From RFTU01 sp049423145 (GTDB lineage: Bacteria > Pseudomonadota > Gammaproteobacteria > Burkholderiales > Burkholderiaceae_C): 21,610 nt of DNA. The stretch is taken from assembly GCA_049423145.1 (NCBI GenBank), contig JBMSQF010000047.1, forward strand, positions 1 to 21,610, written 5' to 3'. A model generated the notes under the pieces. It saw nothing but the letters and a program-made list of their open reading frames with translations, did no database searches and was not told the DNA's origin. The translations under genes and the position numbers were made by a program. Below, in pieces: positions 1 to 6,762 of the stretch; positions within the stretch are counted from its first letter, which is position 1, and the number at the start of each line of letters is the position of its first letter.

Positions 1-473
1 TCAAGATCGGCATCATGCCGGGCCACATCCACCGCAAGGGCCGCATCGGCGTGGTCAGCCGCTCGGGCACGCTGACCTATGAGGCGGTGGCGCAGCTCAC
101 TGAGATCGGCCTGGGCCAGTCCAGCGCCGTGGGCATCGGCGGCGACCCGATCAACGGCCTCAAGCACATCGATGTGATGCGCGCCTTCAATGACGACCCC
201 GACACCGACGCCGTGATCATGATCGGCGAGATCGGCGGCCCTGATGAAGCCGAAGCCGCGCAGTGGTGCAAGGCGAATATGAAGAAACCCATCGTGGGCT
301 TCATCGCCGGCGTCACCGCCCCCCCGGGCAAGCGCATGGGCCATGCCGGCGCATTGATCAGCGGTGGTGCCGATACGGCCGACGCCAAGCTGGCCATCAT
401 GGAGGAATGCGGCTTCAAAGTCACCCGCAACCCCTCCGAAATGGGCAAGCTGCTCAAGGCCATGCTCGGTTAA
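1..473 (+). CDS. sucD: Succinyl-CoA synthetase (ADP-forming) alpha subunit, 3' part
   Basis: This is the C-terminal part of the alpha subunit of succinyl-CoA synthetase, the TCA-cycle enzyme that interconverts succinyl-CoA and succinate with ATP/ADP. The frame is open from the left edge (reading KIGIMPGHIHRKGRIG), so the true start lies outside the window and the ATG at 15 is an internal Met. Family hallmarks are SRSGTLTYEAV, the GIGGDPINGLKHIDV stretch and GHAGALISGG. The His of the last motif, codon 342-344, matches the phosphohistidine that carries phosphate between the subunits. It ends with TAA at 471-473. sucC is expected just upstream in an operon. An unusual palindrome and direct repeat begins at the stop codon. 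The identification is secure. Confidence 0.97.
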   Translation, partial: KIGIMPGHIHRKGRIGVVSRSGTLTYEAVAQLTEIGLGQSSAVGIGGDPINGLKHIDVMRAFNDDPDTDAVIMIGEIGGPDEAEAAQWCKANMKKPIVGFIAGVTAPPGKRMGHAGALISGGADTADAKLAIMEECGFKVTRNPSEMGKLLKAMLG

Positions 474-506
474 ATGGGGTCTGACCCCATTTTCTGACCC
501 CATTTT
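472..506. repeat. 21-bp palindrome plus 13-bp tandem repeat after sucD, possible terminator
   Basis: Positions 472-492 form a palindrome: AAATGGGGTC, one central T, then GACCCCATTT, with perfect 10-bp arms. The 13-mer CTGACCCCATTTT at 481-493 is repeated exactly at 494-506, so the right arm is duplicated. As RNA, an 8-bp stem (472-479 with 485-492) with loop TCTGA is followed by Ts, which could end sucCD transcription. The palindrome starts inside the sucD stop codon. A second small hairpin, GGGGG-AA-CCCCC, follows at 508-519. The terminator role is inferred. Similar GGGGTC/GACCCC palindromes are, from memory, common between genes in some Burkholderiales. Confidence 0.6.
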
Positions 507-634
507 TGGGGGAACCCCCGCGTCGGTGCCCGCGCCCGGCCCACGTTGGGGGCCTATGCGTAATCCCCACAGGGTGCTGCTGCCTCTGGGTCCCTACACT
601 GACGGGTTGCTTCACTGCCAAGTGCCTCAGCCCT

Positions 635-1375
635 ATGGATGCCCTTACTTCCCCTGAATTCTGGATCGCGGTCGGTCAAATCATCATGATCGACATCCTG
701 TTGGGGGGCGATAACGCGGTGGTGATCGCCTTGGCTTGCCGCAAGCTCCCCGACGCCCAACGGCGGATGGGCATCATCTACGGCACCGCAGGCGCCATCG
801 GGCTGCGCGTCATTTTGATCTTCTTCGCACTGACGCTCCTGGCCATTCCGTTTCTCAAAATCGTCGGCGCCCTGCTCCTCATCTGGATCGGTGTGAAGTT
901 GCTGGCCCCAGGTGATGGCGATGAGCACGGGAATATCGAGGGCTCGGATCGACTGTGGGCTGCGGTCAAAACGGTCATCGTCGCAGACCTCGTCATGAGC
1001 ATCGACAACGTCATCGCCATCGCCGGTGCAGCGGAGGGCGCCGGTGGCGAGCACAAGATGTTCCTGGTGGTCTTTGGTTTGCTCGTCAGCATCCCCATCA
1101 TCGTCTGGGGCAGCCAGTTCGTCATCAAGTTGATGGACCGGTTCCCGATGATCATCACCGTGGGCGGCATGCTGTTGGGCTGGATTGCAGGAACGATGCT
1201 GGTCACGGATCCGGTCGTTGCCAATCCCGATGCCTGGACCTGGTTCGTGAAGCTGCCTCAGACGGACGCGGTGCGCTATGCCGCGGGGATCATTGGGGCA
1301 GCAGCGGTCTACGCAATCGGCCGCCTGGCAGCGCGCCGAGCAGCGGGCCCGGTCGACCCCCAGGGTGATCACTGA
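635..1375 (+). CDS. TerC/YjbE-family integral membrane protein, putative metal (Mn) exporter
   Basis: This is a 246-residue polytopic inner-membrane protein of the TerC family, YjbE-like branch. Members are linked to export or homeostasis of divalent metal, mainly manganese; the substrate here is inferred. The start at 635 is chosen because MDALTSPEFWIAVGQ matches the usual family N-terminus, although the frame is open further upstream. Two acidic intramembrane motifs repeat in the two halves: GGDNAVVIA (residues 24-32, Asp26) and SIDNVIAIAG (122-131, Asp124). About seven hydrophobic segments are visible. No strong Shine-Dalgarno precedes the ATG. The C-terminus is a short basic then acidic tail. 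It lies between sucD and the pilin gene on the same strand, with a hairpin after its stop codon. Confidence 0.9.
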   Translation: MDALTSPEFWIAVGQIIMIDILLGGDNAVVIALACRKLPDAQRRMGIIYGTAGAIGLRVILIFFALTLLAIPFLKIVGALLLIWIGVKLLAPGDGDEHGNIEGSDRLWAAVKTVIVADLVMSIDNVIAIAGAAEGAGGEHKMFLVVFGLLVSIPIIVWGSQFVIKLMDRFPMIITVGGMLLGWIAGTMLVTDPVVANPDAWTWFVKLPQTDAVRYAAGIIGAAAVYAIGRLAARRAAGPVDPQGDH

Positions 1376-1376
1376 C

Positions 1377-1396
1377 CAGGCCCCATGATGGGCCTG
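1377..1396 (+). terminator. Hairpin after terC, no T-tract
   Basis: CAGGCCC (1377-1383) pairs perfectly with GGGCCTG (1390-1396) across a 6-nt loop, one base after the terC stop codon. No run of T follows, so it is at best a weak or Rho-assisted terminator, or an mRNA-end stabiliser. It separates terC from the pilin gene. Confidence 0.35.
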
Positions 1397-1590
1397 CGCC
1401 CGGGTGCTGCCCTTGGTGCGAGGCGCGCGGGTGCAACCCCTGGCCACGTCCGCAGGTGCACGTGAGTCACTCGGATGGGGGCGTGGGTATCGCCAGGCGG
1501 ACCCTCACAACAGGGCCGCACTCCCACACCGAACCTGCAGGTATATAGTTTCCGTTCGTCTTCAAAAACAGACGTTCGGGAGTGAAGAAC

Positions 1591-2034
1591 ATGAACCATC
1601 CGGCGCCGCGTCCGTTCGCAGCCGATCGAAGCCCGTCTGGCTTCACACTCATCGAACTGATGATCGTGGTGGCCATCATCGCGGTGCTGGCTGCGATCGC
1701 CCTGCCCCAGTACCGCAACTACGTGGCCAAAGCCGAAGTGGGGACCGCCGTTTCCAATGTGGCCGGCGAGAAGGTCAAGGTGGCCGAGGCGGTGAACACC
1801 GGTGCGCAAGATCTCTGTGCAGGCCTGCCCAGCAGCGCCTGCGCGGTCGCGGGCAACGCGGTCACCTTGACCGGGCGCCATCCCACTGCCGCAGCGACCG
1901 ACCCTGCGGCCACGACCGTGGTGACCCTTCGGGTGGCCGATGTCACCCTCTCGCCCATCATTTGGGAATGCAAAGTCTCGAAGTCCCCAGTCGTCGGCTA
2001 CCAAGGCGATGACTGCGACAAGCTGTCGCCCTGA
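1591..2034 (+). CDS. Type IV major pilin-like prepilin (PilA family)
   Basis: This is a 147-residue type IV prepilin, the structural subunit of a pilus or pseudopilus. The leader is 17 residues ending in Gly17; a prepilin peptidase (PilD) would cut before Phe18 in the class signature GFTLIELMIVVAIIAVLAA. Glu22 is the conserved Glu5 of the mature protein, and about 20 hydrophobic residues form the assembly helix. Four cysteines are present: Cys76/Cys84, and Cys127/Cys142, which would close the C-terminal D-loop. The protein ends in KLSP. The ATG at 1591 is preferred over the in-frame GTG at 1582 because GGGAG at 1578-1582 sits 8 nt before it. A TATAGT (1544-1549) could be a -10 element, without a clear -35. 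A PglL-like gene overlaps its stop codon, so the pilin is probably glycosylated. Confidence 0.93.
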   Translation: MNHPAPRPFAADRSPSGFTLIELMIVVAIIAVLAAIALPQYRNYVAKAEVGTAVSNVAGEKVKVAEAVNTGAQDLCAGLPSSACAVAGNAVTLTGRHPTAAATDPAATTVVTLRVADVTLSPIIWECKVSKSPVVGYQGDDCDKLSP

Positions 2035-3692
2035 ACTCGCGCACGCCCCCTCTCCTGCCGCTGCTGGCCCTGCTGGCGGCCACACCCGTCCTGTTCCCCT
2101 GGAGCCAGGGGCCCATCGTCACGGCGCTGGCTGAACTCTGGGCCTTTGCTGTGGCGGGTGTGGTGGCGCTGACGCTCGGGGTGCTGGCCTGGAGGACCGC
2201 TCCCTTGCAGGTGGCGGCATTCGAGGAGCCGGACGGACGGCACAGCCCGTGGCCCGCCCTGCTCATCGGCACTGCAGCCTTGGCAGGCTTGATCAGCGCC
2301 CTCATCGGGCTGATGCAGGTGCTTGCGCCCCAGTTGCTCAATGGGGCCCTGGGCGATTGGTTGGAACCCACCCATCTCGCGGGGCGGGCGGTGGGACACC
2401 TGCGCCAACCGAACCACCTGGCCACCGTACTCCTGTGGGGTGCGGCGGCATGGGCGGTCCTGCATGCGCAAGGTCGGATGGGTATGGCCGGCGCCGCGGC
2501 CGGTCTGGGCTTGCTGATGACGGCCCTCGTCTTGACGGGGTCGCGCACCGGGCTGCTGGGGATCTCGCTCCTCGTCATCTGGGCGGTGGTGGACCGCCAT
2601 TTGCCCAAGCCCACGCGCGTCCATCTGGCCCTGACCCCCGTACTCGCCTCACTCGGGTGGTGGGCCGCCGAGCACTACAGCCGCGTACAGGGGCTCGCAT
2701 TTGGCGCATCGGCGCATCTTCAGGCCACAGCCGGAGGCGATGTCTCCAGCTCTCGCTTTGCCATTTGGCGCAACACCTGGTCGCTGATCGAGCAGCAGCC
2801 CTGGACCGGCGTGGGCTGGGGAAACTTCAACATCGCCTGGACCCTCTCGCCCATGTCAGGGCGGCCACCGGCCTTCTTCGACCATGCCCACAACCTGCCG
2901 CTGCACCTGCTGGCGGAATGGGGCTTTCCCCTGGGGGGTGCTGCGTGCCTGGTAACGGTGGCGGTGCTGGCCCTGGCCGCGCGACGCGCCTGGGCGGCGC
3001 TGCCGCTGAGCATGGGGCCCCAGCCGCGTGAACGCAAAGAGGATGCGCTGTGCCGTCGGGGGGCGCTGGTGATGCTGGGCATCGTGGGCCTGCACAGCCT
3101 GCTCGAGTACCCACTGTGGTACGCCTACCTGGGCCTGCCGGCGGCTTTGGCGCTGCTGGTGTGCCTGGGCTGGGACCGGCCTCGGCGGCGCGTGGCGCGC
3201 TGGCCTGCGCTGCTGTGCATCGTCACCGGTGCCGCGATGCTGGTCGGCGCGGCCTGGGCCTATCGGGACTACCAGACGGTCAGGGCTATCTACGAGCCCC
3301 AAGCCGGCTCAGGCTCGCTTCGAGACCGGATCGCCAGCGGCCTGCGCACCACCTGGTTCACCGACCACGCGCACTACGCGCTGGCCACCACCGTCAAACC
3401 GATTCCGAACCAGCCGTGGACCGCGACCATGACCCTGGCTTTTGAGCGCGCGCCTCACGTCCTGCTGGACCCTCGCTTGATGATGGCCTGGGCCGATGCA
3501 CTGGCCTCACGCAGCGGCCCCGACGACCGCGATCGGGCTCGACACATCGCCGCGCGATTGCGGGAGTTCAATTCGCCGAGTGCCGCAAATTGGTTGAAAG
3601 CCTGCGACGACCCCGAATCGGCCCCGAGCCAACGCTTTGTTTGCGAAGCGCCCGAGCGGTCGTGGAACTGGCGCGACTTTGGCTTGCGGTGA
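2031..3692 (+). CDS. PglL/TfpO-type O-oligosaccharyltransferase (Wzy/O-antigen ligase family), probable CTG start
   Basis: This is a polytopic inner-membrane glycosyltransferase of the O-antigen ligase/Wzy/PglL superfamily. Such enzymes transfer lipid-linked glycans to pilin or other proteins on the periplasmic side. The first conventional start is GTG 2151 (513 aa), but the frame stays open upstream and encodes a hydrophobic helix, LLPLLALLAATPVLFPW, that belongs at the N-terminus. The best start is therefore CTG 2031, overlapping the pilin TGA as CTGA (553 aa). Counting from there, family motifs are RQPNHLA (125-131), RNTWSLIEQQPWTGVGWGNF, DHAHN (284-288, with the probable functional His) and LLEYPLWYAY (from 357). 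A soluble C-terminal part follows the last helices. Overlap with the pilin gene suggests translational coupling and pilin as substrate. Function is inferred from family and context. Confidence 0.87.
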   Translation: MNSRTPPLLPLLALLAATPVLFPWSQGPIVTALAELWAFAVAGVVALTLGVLAWRTAPLQVAAFEEPDGRHSPWPALLIGTAALAGLISALIGLMQVLAPQLLNGALGDWLEPTHLAGRAVGHLRQPNHLATVLLWGAAAWAVLHAQGRMGMAGAAAGLGLLMTALVLTGSRTGLLGISLLVIWAVVDRHLPKPTRVHLALTPVLASLGWWAAEHYSRVQGLAFGASAHLQATAGGDVSSSRFAIWRNTWSLIEQQPWTGVGWGNFNIAWTLSPMSGRPPAFFDHAHNLPLHLLAEWGFPLGGAACLVTVAVLALAARRAWAALPLSMGPQPRERKEDALCRRGALVMLGIVGLHSLLEYPLWYAYLGLPAALALLVCLGWDRPRRRVARWPALLCIVTGAAMLVGAAWAYRDYQTVRAIYEPQAGSGSLRDRIASGLRTTWFTDHAHYALATTVKPIPNQPWTATMTLAFERAPHVLLDPRLMMAWADALASRSGPDDRDRARHIAARLREFNSPSAANWLKACDDPESAPSQRFVCEAPERSWNWRDFGLR

Positions 3693-3711
3693 CCGGACGG
3701 TCGGTCGCCGC
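3686..3711. terminator. Strong hairpin between convergent pglL-like gene and moaC
   Basis: GCGGTGACCG (3686-3695) pairs with CGGTCGCCGC (3702-3711) over a 6-nt loop, giving ten pairs including one G-U. The stem includes the TGA of the pglL-like gene. There is no T-tract on either side, so a two-way terminator or 3'-end-stabilising role is only inferred. The two genes face each other across 46 bp. Confidence 0.4.
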
Positions 3712-3738
3712 AGTCGCCACCGTCGAAGCCGGGCGGGA

Positions 3739-4248
3739 TCAGCCCTGTGCCACCCAATGCCCGCTCTTGCCGCCCTGCTTTTCCAGCAGGCGCACGCCGG
3801 TCATCTCCATGCCGCGGTCGGCGGCCTTGCACATATCGTAGATGGTGAGCAGGCCCACCTGTACGGCGGTCAGGGCCTCCATCTCCACGCCGGTGTTGCC
3901 CACCGTCTCGGCGGTCACCACGCAGCGCACGGCGGGGCCAGCCTCCACCATCTCGAAGTCAACCGCCACGCTTGTCAGCGGCAGCGGGTGGCACAGCGGG
4001 ATCAGCTCGGGTGTCTTCTTGGCGGCCATGATGGCTGCAATGCGGGCAATGCCGATTACATCGCCCTTGCGAGCCTGGCCCTGCCGAATCAGGTCGAAGG
4101 TGGTGCGCTGCATGCGGATCGTGCCCTCGGCCACCGCCACACGGTGCGTCAAGGGCTTGGCGGCCACGTCCACCATATGGGCCTGGCCCTGGGCGTCAAA
4201 GTGGGTCAGCGGCGAGGCCCCGGCGGGCGTTGTGTCAGAAGGCGACAT
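3739..4248 (-). CDS. moaC: Cyclic pyranopterin monophosphate synthase MoaC
   Basis: MoaC (169 aa) acts in the first stage of molybdenum cofactor synthesis. It turns the cyclic 8-oxo-GTP intermediate made by MoaA into cyclic pyranopterin monophosphate, in the cytoplasm. The full family pattern is present: MVDV (25-28), RKGDVIGIARIAAI with Lys61, KKTPELIPLCHPLPLT with Cys86-His87, and VEMEALTAVQVGLLTIYDMCKAADRGMEM with Asp138 and Lys141 at the active site. Length is normal. It stands alone among unrelated genes, with no other moa or moe gene in view. It is divergent from the bepA-like gene across about 65 bp that must hold both promoters; I could not pick out convincing -35/-10 pairs there. Confidence 0.96.
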   Translation of the reverse strand: MSPSDTTPAGASPLTHFDAQGQAHMVDVAAKPLTHRVAVAEGTIRMQRTTFDLIRQGQARKGDVIGIARIAAIMAAKKTPELIPLCHPLPLTSVAVDFEMVEAGPAVRCVVTAETVGNTGVEMEALTAVQVGLLTIYDMCKAADRGMEMTGVRLLEKQGGKSGHWVAQG

Positions 4249-4313
4249 GGTCAGAGGGTAGGCGGGTTCGGATGGAAACGCGCGAGCAACAAACCGGTGA
4301 GATGATAGGTCAC

Positions 4314-6026
4314 ATGGACAAGACGCCGGGCGGGATGATCAGGCCCCTGCGGGGTGCGGGCGTGGGCCTGGCCACCGCACTGTCGCTGGTGGTGGCGGGC
4401 CTGCATGCGCCGCTGAGCCTGGCAGCCGGCGAACTTTCCGAACTGCCCCGCCTGCCCGCATTGGGCGAACCCGACTCGGGTGACATCACCGAGGGCGGCG
4501 AGCGCCGCATTGGTGAATACATCATGCGGCAGGTTCGGCGGGATGCTGCCTATCTGGACGACCCTTTGCTGCTCGCGCATGCCCAGGCGCTGTGGACGCC
4601 GCTGTTGGAAGTGGCCCGCGCGCGCGGCGAGATCGTCCCCGAAACCGATCAGGCCTTCGCCTGGGAAACCTTCCTGATCCGCGACAAGTCGATCAACGCC
4701 TTTGCGCTGCCGGGCGGCTTCGTGGGCATTCACCTGGGCCTGATCGCGCAGGCTGCCACGCAGGACGAATTGGCTGCCGTCCTGGCCCATGAACTCGCCC
4801 ACGTCACCCAACGCCACATCGCACGTTCCAGCGGCGCGGCACGCCGGCAGTCCGCCTTGGGTATCGCCGGCCTGCTGCTGGGCCTGCTGGCCGCTGCCCG
4901 CAGCGGCAGTCCTGATCTGGCCCAGGCCACCATCATGGGTTCGCAGGCGGCGATGGCGCAAAGCCAATTGAACTTCTCTCGCGACATGGAGCGCGAGGCC
5001 GATCGCATCGGGTTCACCATCATGACCGAGGCGGGCTACGCCGGCACCGGTGTCGCGGCGATTTTTGAGCGGCTGGACCGCGCCAATCGACTCAACGACA
5101 GCGGCAACTTTCCCTACCTGCGCAGCCACCCGCTGACGGTGGAGCGCATCGGCGAGGCGCAGGCCCGAGTCCAGGCGCAGGCGCAAGCCGCAGCCGGCTC
5201 AGTGGGTGGACCGATCGGGCAAACCGTGCGCATCACCGAACGGCGGCTCTCGCAGCCCTTGCCGACACCAGAGATGCACCAGCTCATGCGGGCGCGCGCG
5301 CGCGTCCTCATGGAGATGAATGTGCCGGCACTGCGGCGCTGGCAGGCGCTGGCGGCAGAGTCCTCAAGCGCCGAAGACCGACCAGCCGTTCTGTACTCTG
5401 CTGTGCTGGCCAGCGTGGCGCTGGCCGAGCCCGATGTGGCCCAGCGCCACTTTAGGGAACTGCAAGAGCGAACCTTCCGGCCCGGCTTGCGCGAGGTGAT
5501 CAATTTGCTGGCGGCCGATGTGGCCATCGCCGCCGGCCAGGCCCAGCGCGCCACAGCAATGCTCGAAGCCATGGACGGCCGGGTGCGCGCGGTAAGACTG
5601 GCGCGGGCCGAAGCGGCTCTGAAGTGGTGGCAGCAGGCGCGAGATGGGCGCGAGCGGGCGGCCGCGCGCATGGCGCTGACCGTGCATGCCGACGGGCTTG
5701 CCACCTGGGTGATTGAACAACGGCGGGACGCCTTGGCCTGGACGATTCTGGCCGCCTGCAACCAAGCGCTGGACCAGCCACTGCGCGCCATCCGGGCAGA
5801 AGCGGAGTCGCGCTGGGCACTGGGCGACCTCAATGGCGCCCTGGACCGGTTCAAGGCGGGCCAGCGGCTGGTGCGCGCCAGCCGAGCGCCCGACCATTTG
5901 GAGGCCTCTGTCATCGATGCGCGACTGCGTGATCTGGAACGCGAACGCCGGCGCGCATTTGCGGAGATTCGCGGCTTGCGCGAGGAAGAACTGCCGCCCA
6001 TCCTGCCGCCCAACGTACCCATCTGA
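4314..6026 (+). CDS. BepA-like M48 zinc metalloprotease with C-terminal TPR-like region
   Basis: This is a periplasmic M48 zinc protease of the BepA (YfgC) type, which in E. coli helps assemble or degrade outer-membrane beta-barrel proteins such as LptD. A signal peptide with basic RPLR and a hydrophobic stretch ends near LSLAAGE. From the chosen ATG (570 aa) the zinc site is HELAH (159-163), and the third ligand is Glu228 in DMEREADRIG; SHPLTVERI follows the catalytic domain. The C-terminal half is Ala/Arg-rich and helical, consistent with TPR repeats. It is longer than E. coli BepA (487 aa). The start is uncertain: TTG 4230 would run into moaC, and ATGs at 4272, 4302, 4314 and 4335 are all in frame. 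ATG 4314 has only a close AGGT before it. Confidence 0.9.
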   Translation: MDKTPGGMIRPLRGAGVGLATALSLVVAGLHAPLSLAAGELSELPRLPALGEPDSGDITEGGERRIGEYIMRQVRRDAAYLDDPLLLAHAQALWTPLLEVARARGEIVPETDQAFAWETFLIRDKSINAFALPGGFVGIHLGLIAQAATQDELAAVLAHELAHVTQRHIARSSGAARRQSALGIAGLLLGLLAAARSGSPDLAQATIMGSQAAMAQSQLNFSRDMEREADRIGFTIMTEAGYAGTGVAAIFERLDRANRLNDSGNFPYLRSHPLTVERIGEAQARVQAQAQAAAGSVGGPIGQTVRITERRLSQPLPTPEMHQLMRARARVLMEMNVPALRRWQALAAESSSAEDRPAVLYSAVLASVALAEPDVAQRHFRELQERTFRPGLREVINLLAADVAIAAGQAQRATAMLEAMDGRVRAVRLARAEAALKWWQQARDGRERAAARMALTVHADGLATWVIEQRRDALAWTILAACNQALDQPLRAIRAEAESRWALGDLNGALDRFKAGQRLVRASRAPDHLEASVIDARLRDLERERRRAFAEIRGLREEELPPILPPNVPI

Positions 6027-6109
6027 ACGACTGCTCAGCGCTTCATTCGGTGCAAGCGGTCCATCGAAATCGGGTCTGCGGTTGTCATGAAGCGACAAAA
6101 ACAGTCTCT

Positions 6110-6131
6110 CGAGCGCATCAACGCTCGTTTT
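6110..6131 (+). terminator. Rho-independent terminator downstream of bepA-like gene
   Basis: CGAGCG (6110-6115) and CGCTCG (6122-6127) form a perfect 6-bp stem with a 6-nt loop CATCAA, followed directly by TTTT. It lies 84 bp after the bepA-like stop and before the SWIB gene, so it would separate the two transcripts. The stem is short, hence moderate confidence. Confidence 0.55.
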
Positions 6132-6271
6132 CAGAGGGAAATCCCCTTCTCTGCGCGGTGAACACGCATTACCATTGCGGCCGCGGGGTGCTCGAGAAGA
6201 ACCGAGCCGCATTCAAGAGAACGCTCATCTCCACCCGGCACATCAACAACGACCTTGATGGAGAGATAGAA

Positions 6272-6673
6272 ATGGCAACTGCGAAGAAGGCCGCTCCGGC
6301 CAAGAAGAAGGCGGCACCGGCCAAGAAGGCTGCGCCTGCGAAGAAGGCCGCTCCGGCCAAGAAGAAGGCTGCACCTGCGAAGAAGGCCGCTCCGGCCAAG
6401 AAGAAGGCTGCACCTGCGAAGAAGCGCACCCCCAACGCCGCCTTCATGAAGGCCATGGCTGTCAGCGACACGCTGGCCGCCGTGATCGGCAAGGGGCCCT
6501 ATCCCCGCACCGAAGTCACCAAGAAGGTGTGGGAATACATCAAGAAGCACAAGCTGCAGGACAGCGTCAACAAGCGCATGATCAATGCAGACGACAAGCT
6601 CAAGGCCATCTTCAAGAAGGGCCAGGTTTCGATGTTCGAAATGACCAAGCTGATCAACGGACACCTCAAGTGA
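6272..6673 (+). CDS. Histone H1-like SWIB/MDM2-domain protein
   Basis: This small basic protein (133 aa) has two parts. Residues 1 to about 52 are a lysine/alanine/proline tail built from AAPAKK and AAPAKKK units, like bacterial histone H1-like proteins and expected to bind DNA without sequence specificity. Residues from about 53 to the end are a SWIB/MDM2 domain (TPNAAFMKAMAVSDTLAAVI, KKVWEYIKKHKLQD, ADDKLKAIF). SWIB domains are protein-interaction modules known from eukaryotic remodelling complexes and from chlamydiae. A role in nucleoid structure is inferred. The ATG at 6272 is chosen because GGAG at 6260-6263 lies 8 nt upstream and the Lys/Ala tail starts there; the frame is open further upstream. 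The tail contains a 39-bp tandem repeat. A strong terminator follows, suggesting a monocistronic, well-expressed gene. Confidence 0.92.
   Translation: MATAKKAAPAKKKAAPAKKAAPAKKAAPAKKKAAPAKKAAPAKKKAAPAKKRTPNAAFMKAMAVSDTLAAVIGKGPYPRTEVTKKVWEYIKKHKLQDSVNKRMINADDKLKAIFKKGQVSMFEMTKLINGHLK
6338..6424 (+). repeat. 39-bp exact tandem repeat in the SWIB gene tail
   Basis: The 39-mer beginning GCGAAGAAGGCCGCTCCGGC at 6338 recurs exactly at 6377-6415, with a 9-bp partial third copy at 6416-6424. A related, diverged start of the unit is at 6281. Each unit encodes 13 residues (AKKAAPAKKKAAP), so gain or loss keeps the reading frame. Confidence 0.85.
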
Positions 6674-6682
6674 TCCGGCACC

Positions 6683-6704
6683 CAACCGGCCTTGCGGTCG
6701 GTTG
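6683..6704 (+). other. Hairpin in the 3' UTR of the SWIB gene
   Basis: CAACCGGCC (6683-6691) pairs with GGTCGGTTG (6696-6704) around loop TTGC, nine pairs including one G-U. No T-tract follows. It stands just ahead of the true terminator and may stabilise the transcript end. Confidence 0.4.
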
Positions 6705-6714
6705 AGTGCTCAGC

Positions 6715-6745
6715 AAAAAGCCGACCCTCGCGGGTCGGCTTTTTT
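6715..6745. terminator. Bidirectional rho-independent terminator
   Basis: AGCCGACCC (6719-6727) and GGGTCGGCT (6732-6740) form a perfect 9-bp stem around TCGC. It is flanked by AAAAA on the left and TTTTT on the right, so it works as a terminator on both strands. It ends the SWIB transcript on plus and the dienelactone hydrolase transcript on minus, whose stop codon is 17 bp to the right. Confidence 0.93.
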
Positions 6746-6762
6746 GTCGCTCGCTCAGGCGC

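Noticed and set aside
508..634. yybP-ykoY manganese riboswitch before the TerC/YjbE gene
   Set aside because: This family is often under such a switch, so I looked for the conserved GGGGAGUAGC-type and loop elements. They are not recognisable here; only simple G/C hairpins are present. A covariance-model scan would settle it.
1397..1590. Sigma-54 promoter for the pilin gene
   Set aside because: No TGGC-N8-10-TTGC type element could be aligned at a suitable distance. Only a TATAGT -10-like box was seen.
3637..4305. 222-codon plus-strand frame covering moaC
   Set aside because: It is antisense to a complete MoaC with active-site residues, and its translation is His/Gly-rich shadow sequence.
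4230..4313. Upstream starts for the M48 protease (TTG 4230, ATG 4272, ATG 4302)
   Set aside because: TTG 4230 would run into moaC, and the earlier starts add a hydrophilic stretch before the signal peptide. 4314 is preferred, with 4335 still possible.
6131..6685. 184-codon open frame opposite the SWIB gene, rich in Leu/Gly repeats
   Set aside because: It is the antisense image of the Lys/Ala repeats and has no start signal or family resemblance.
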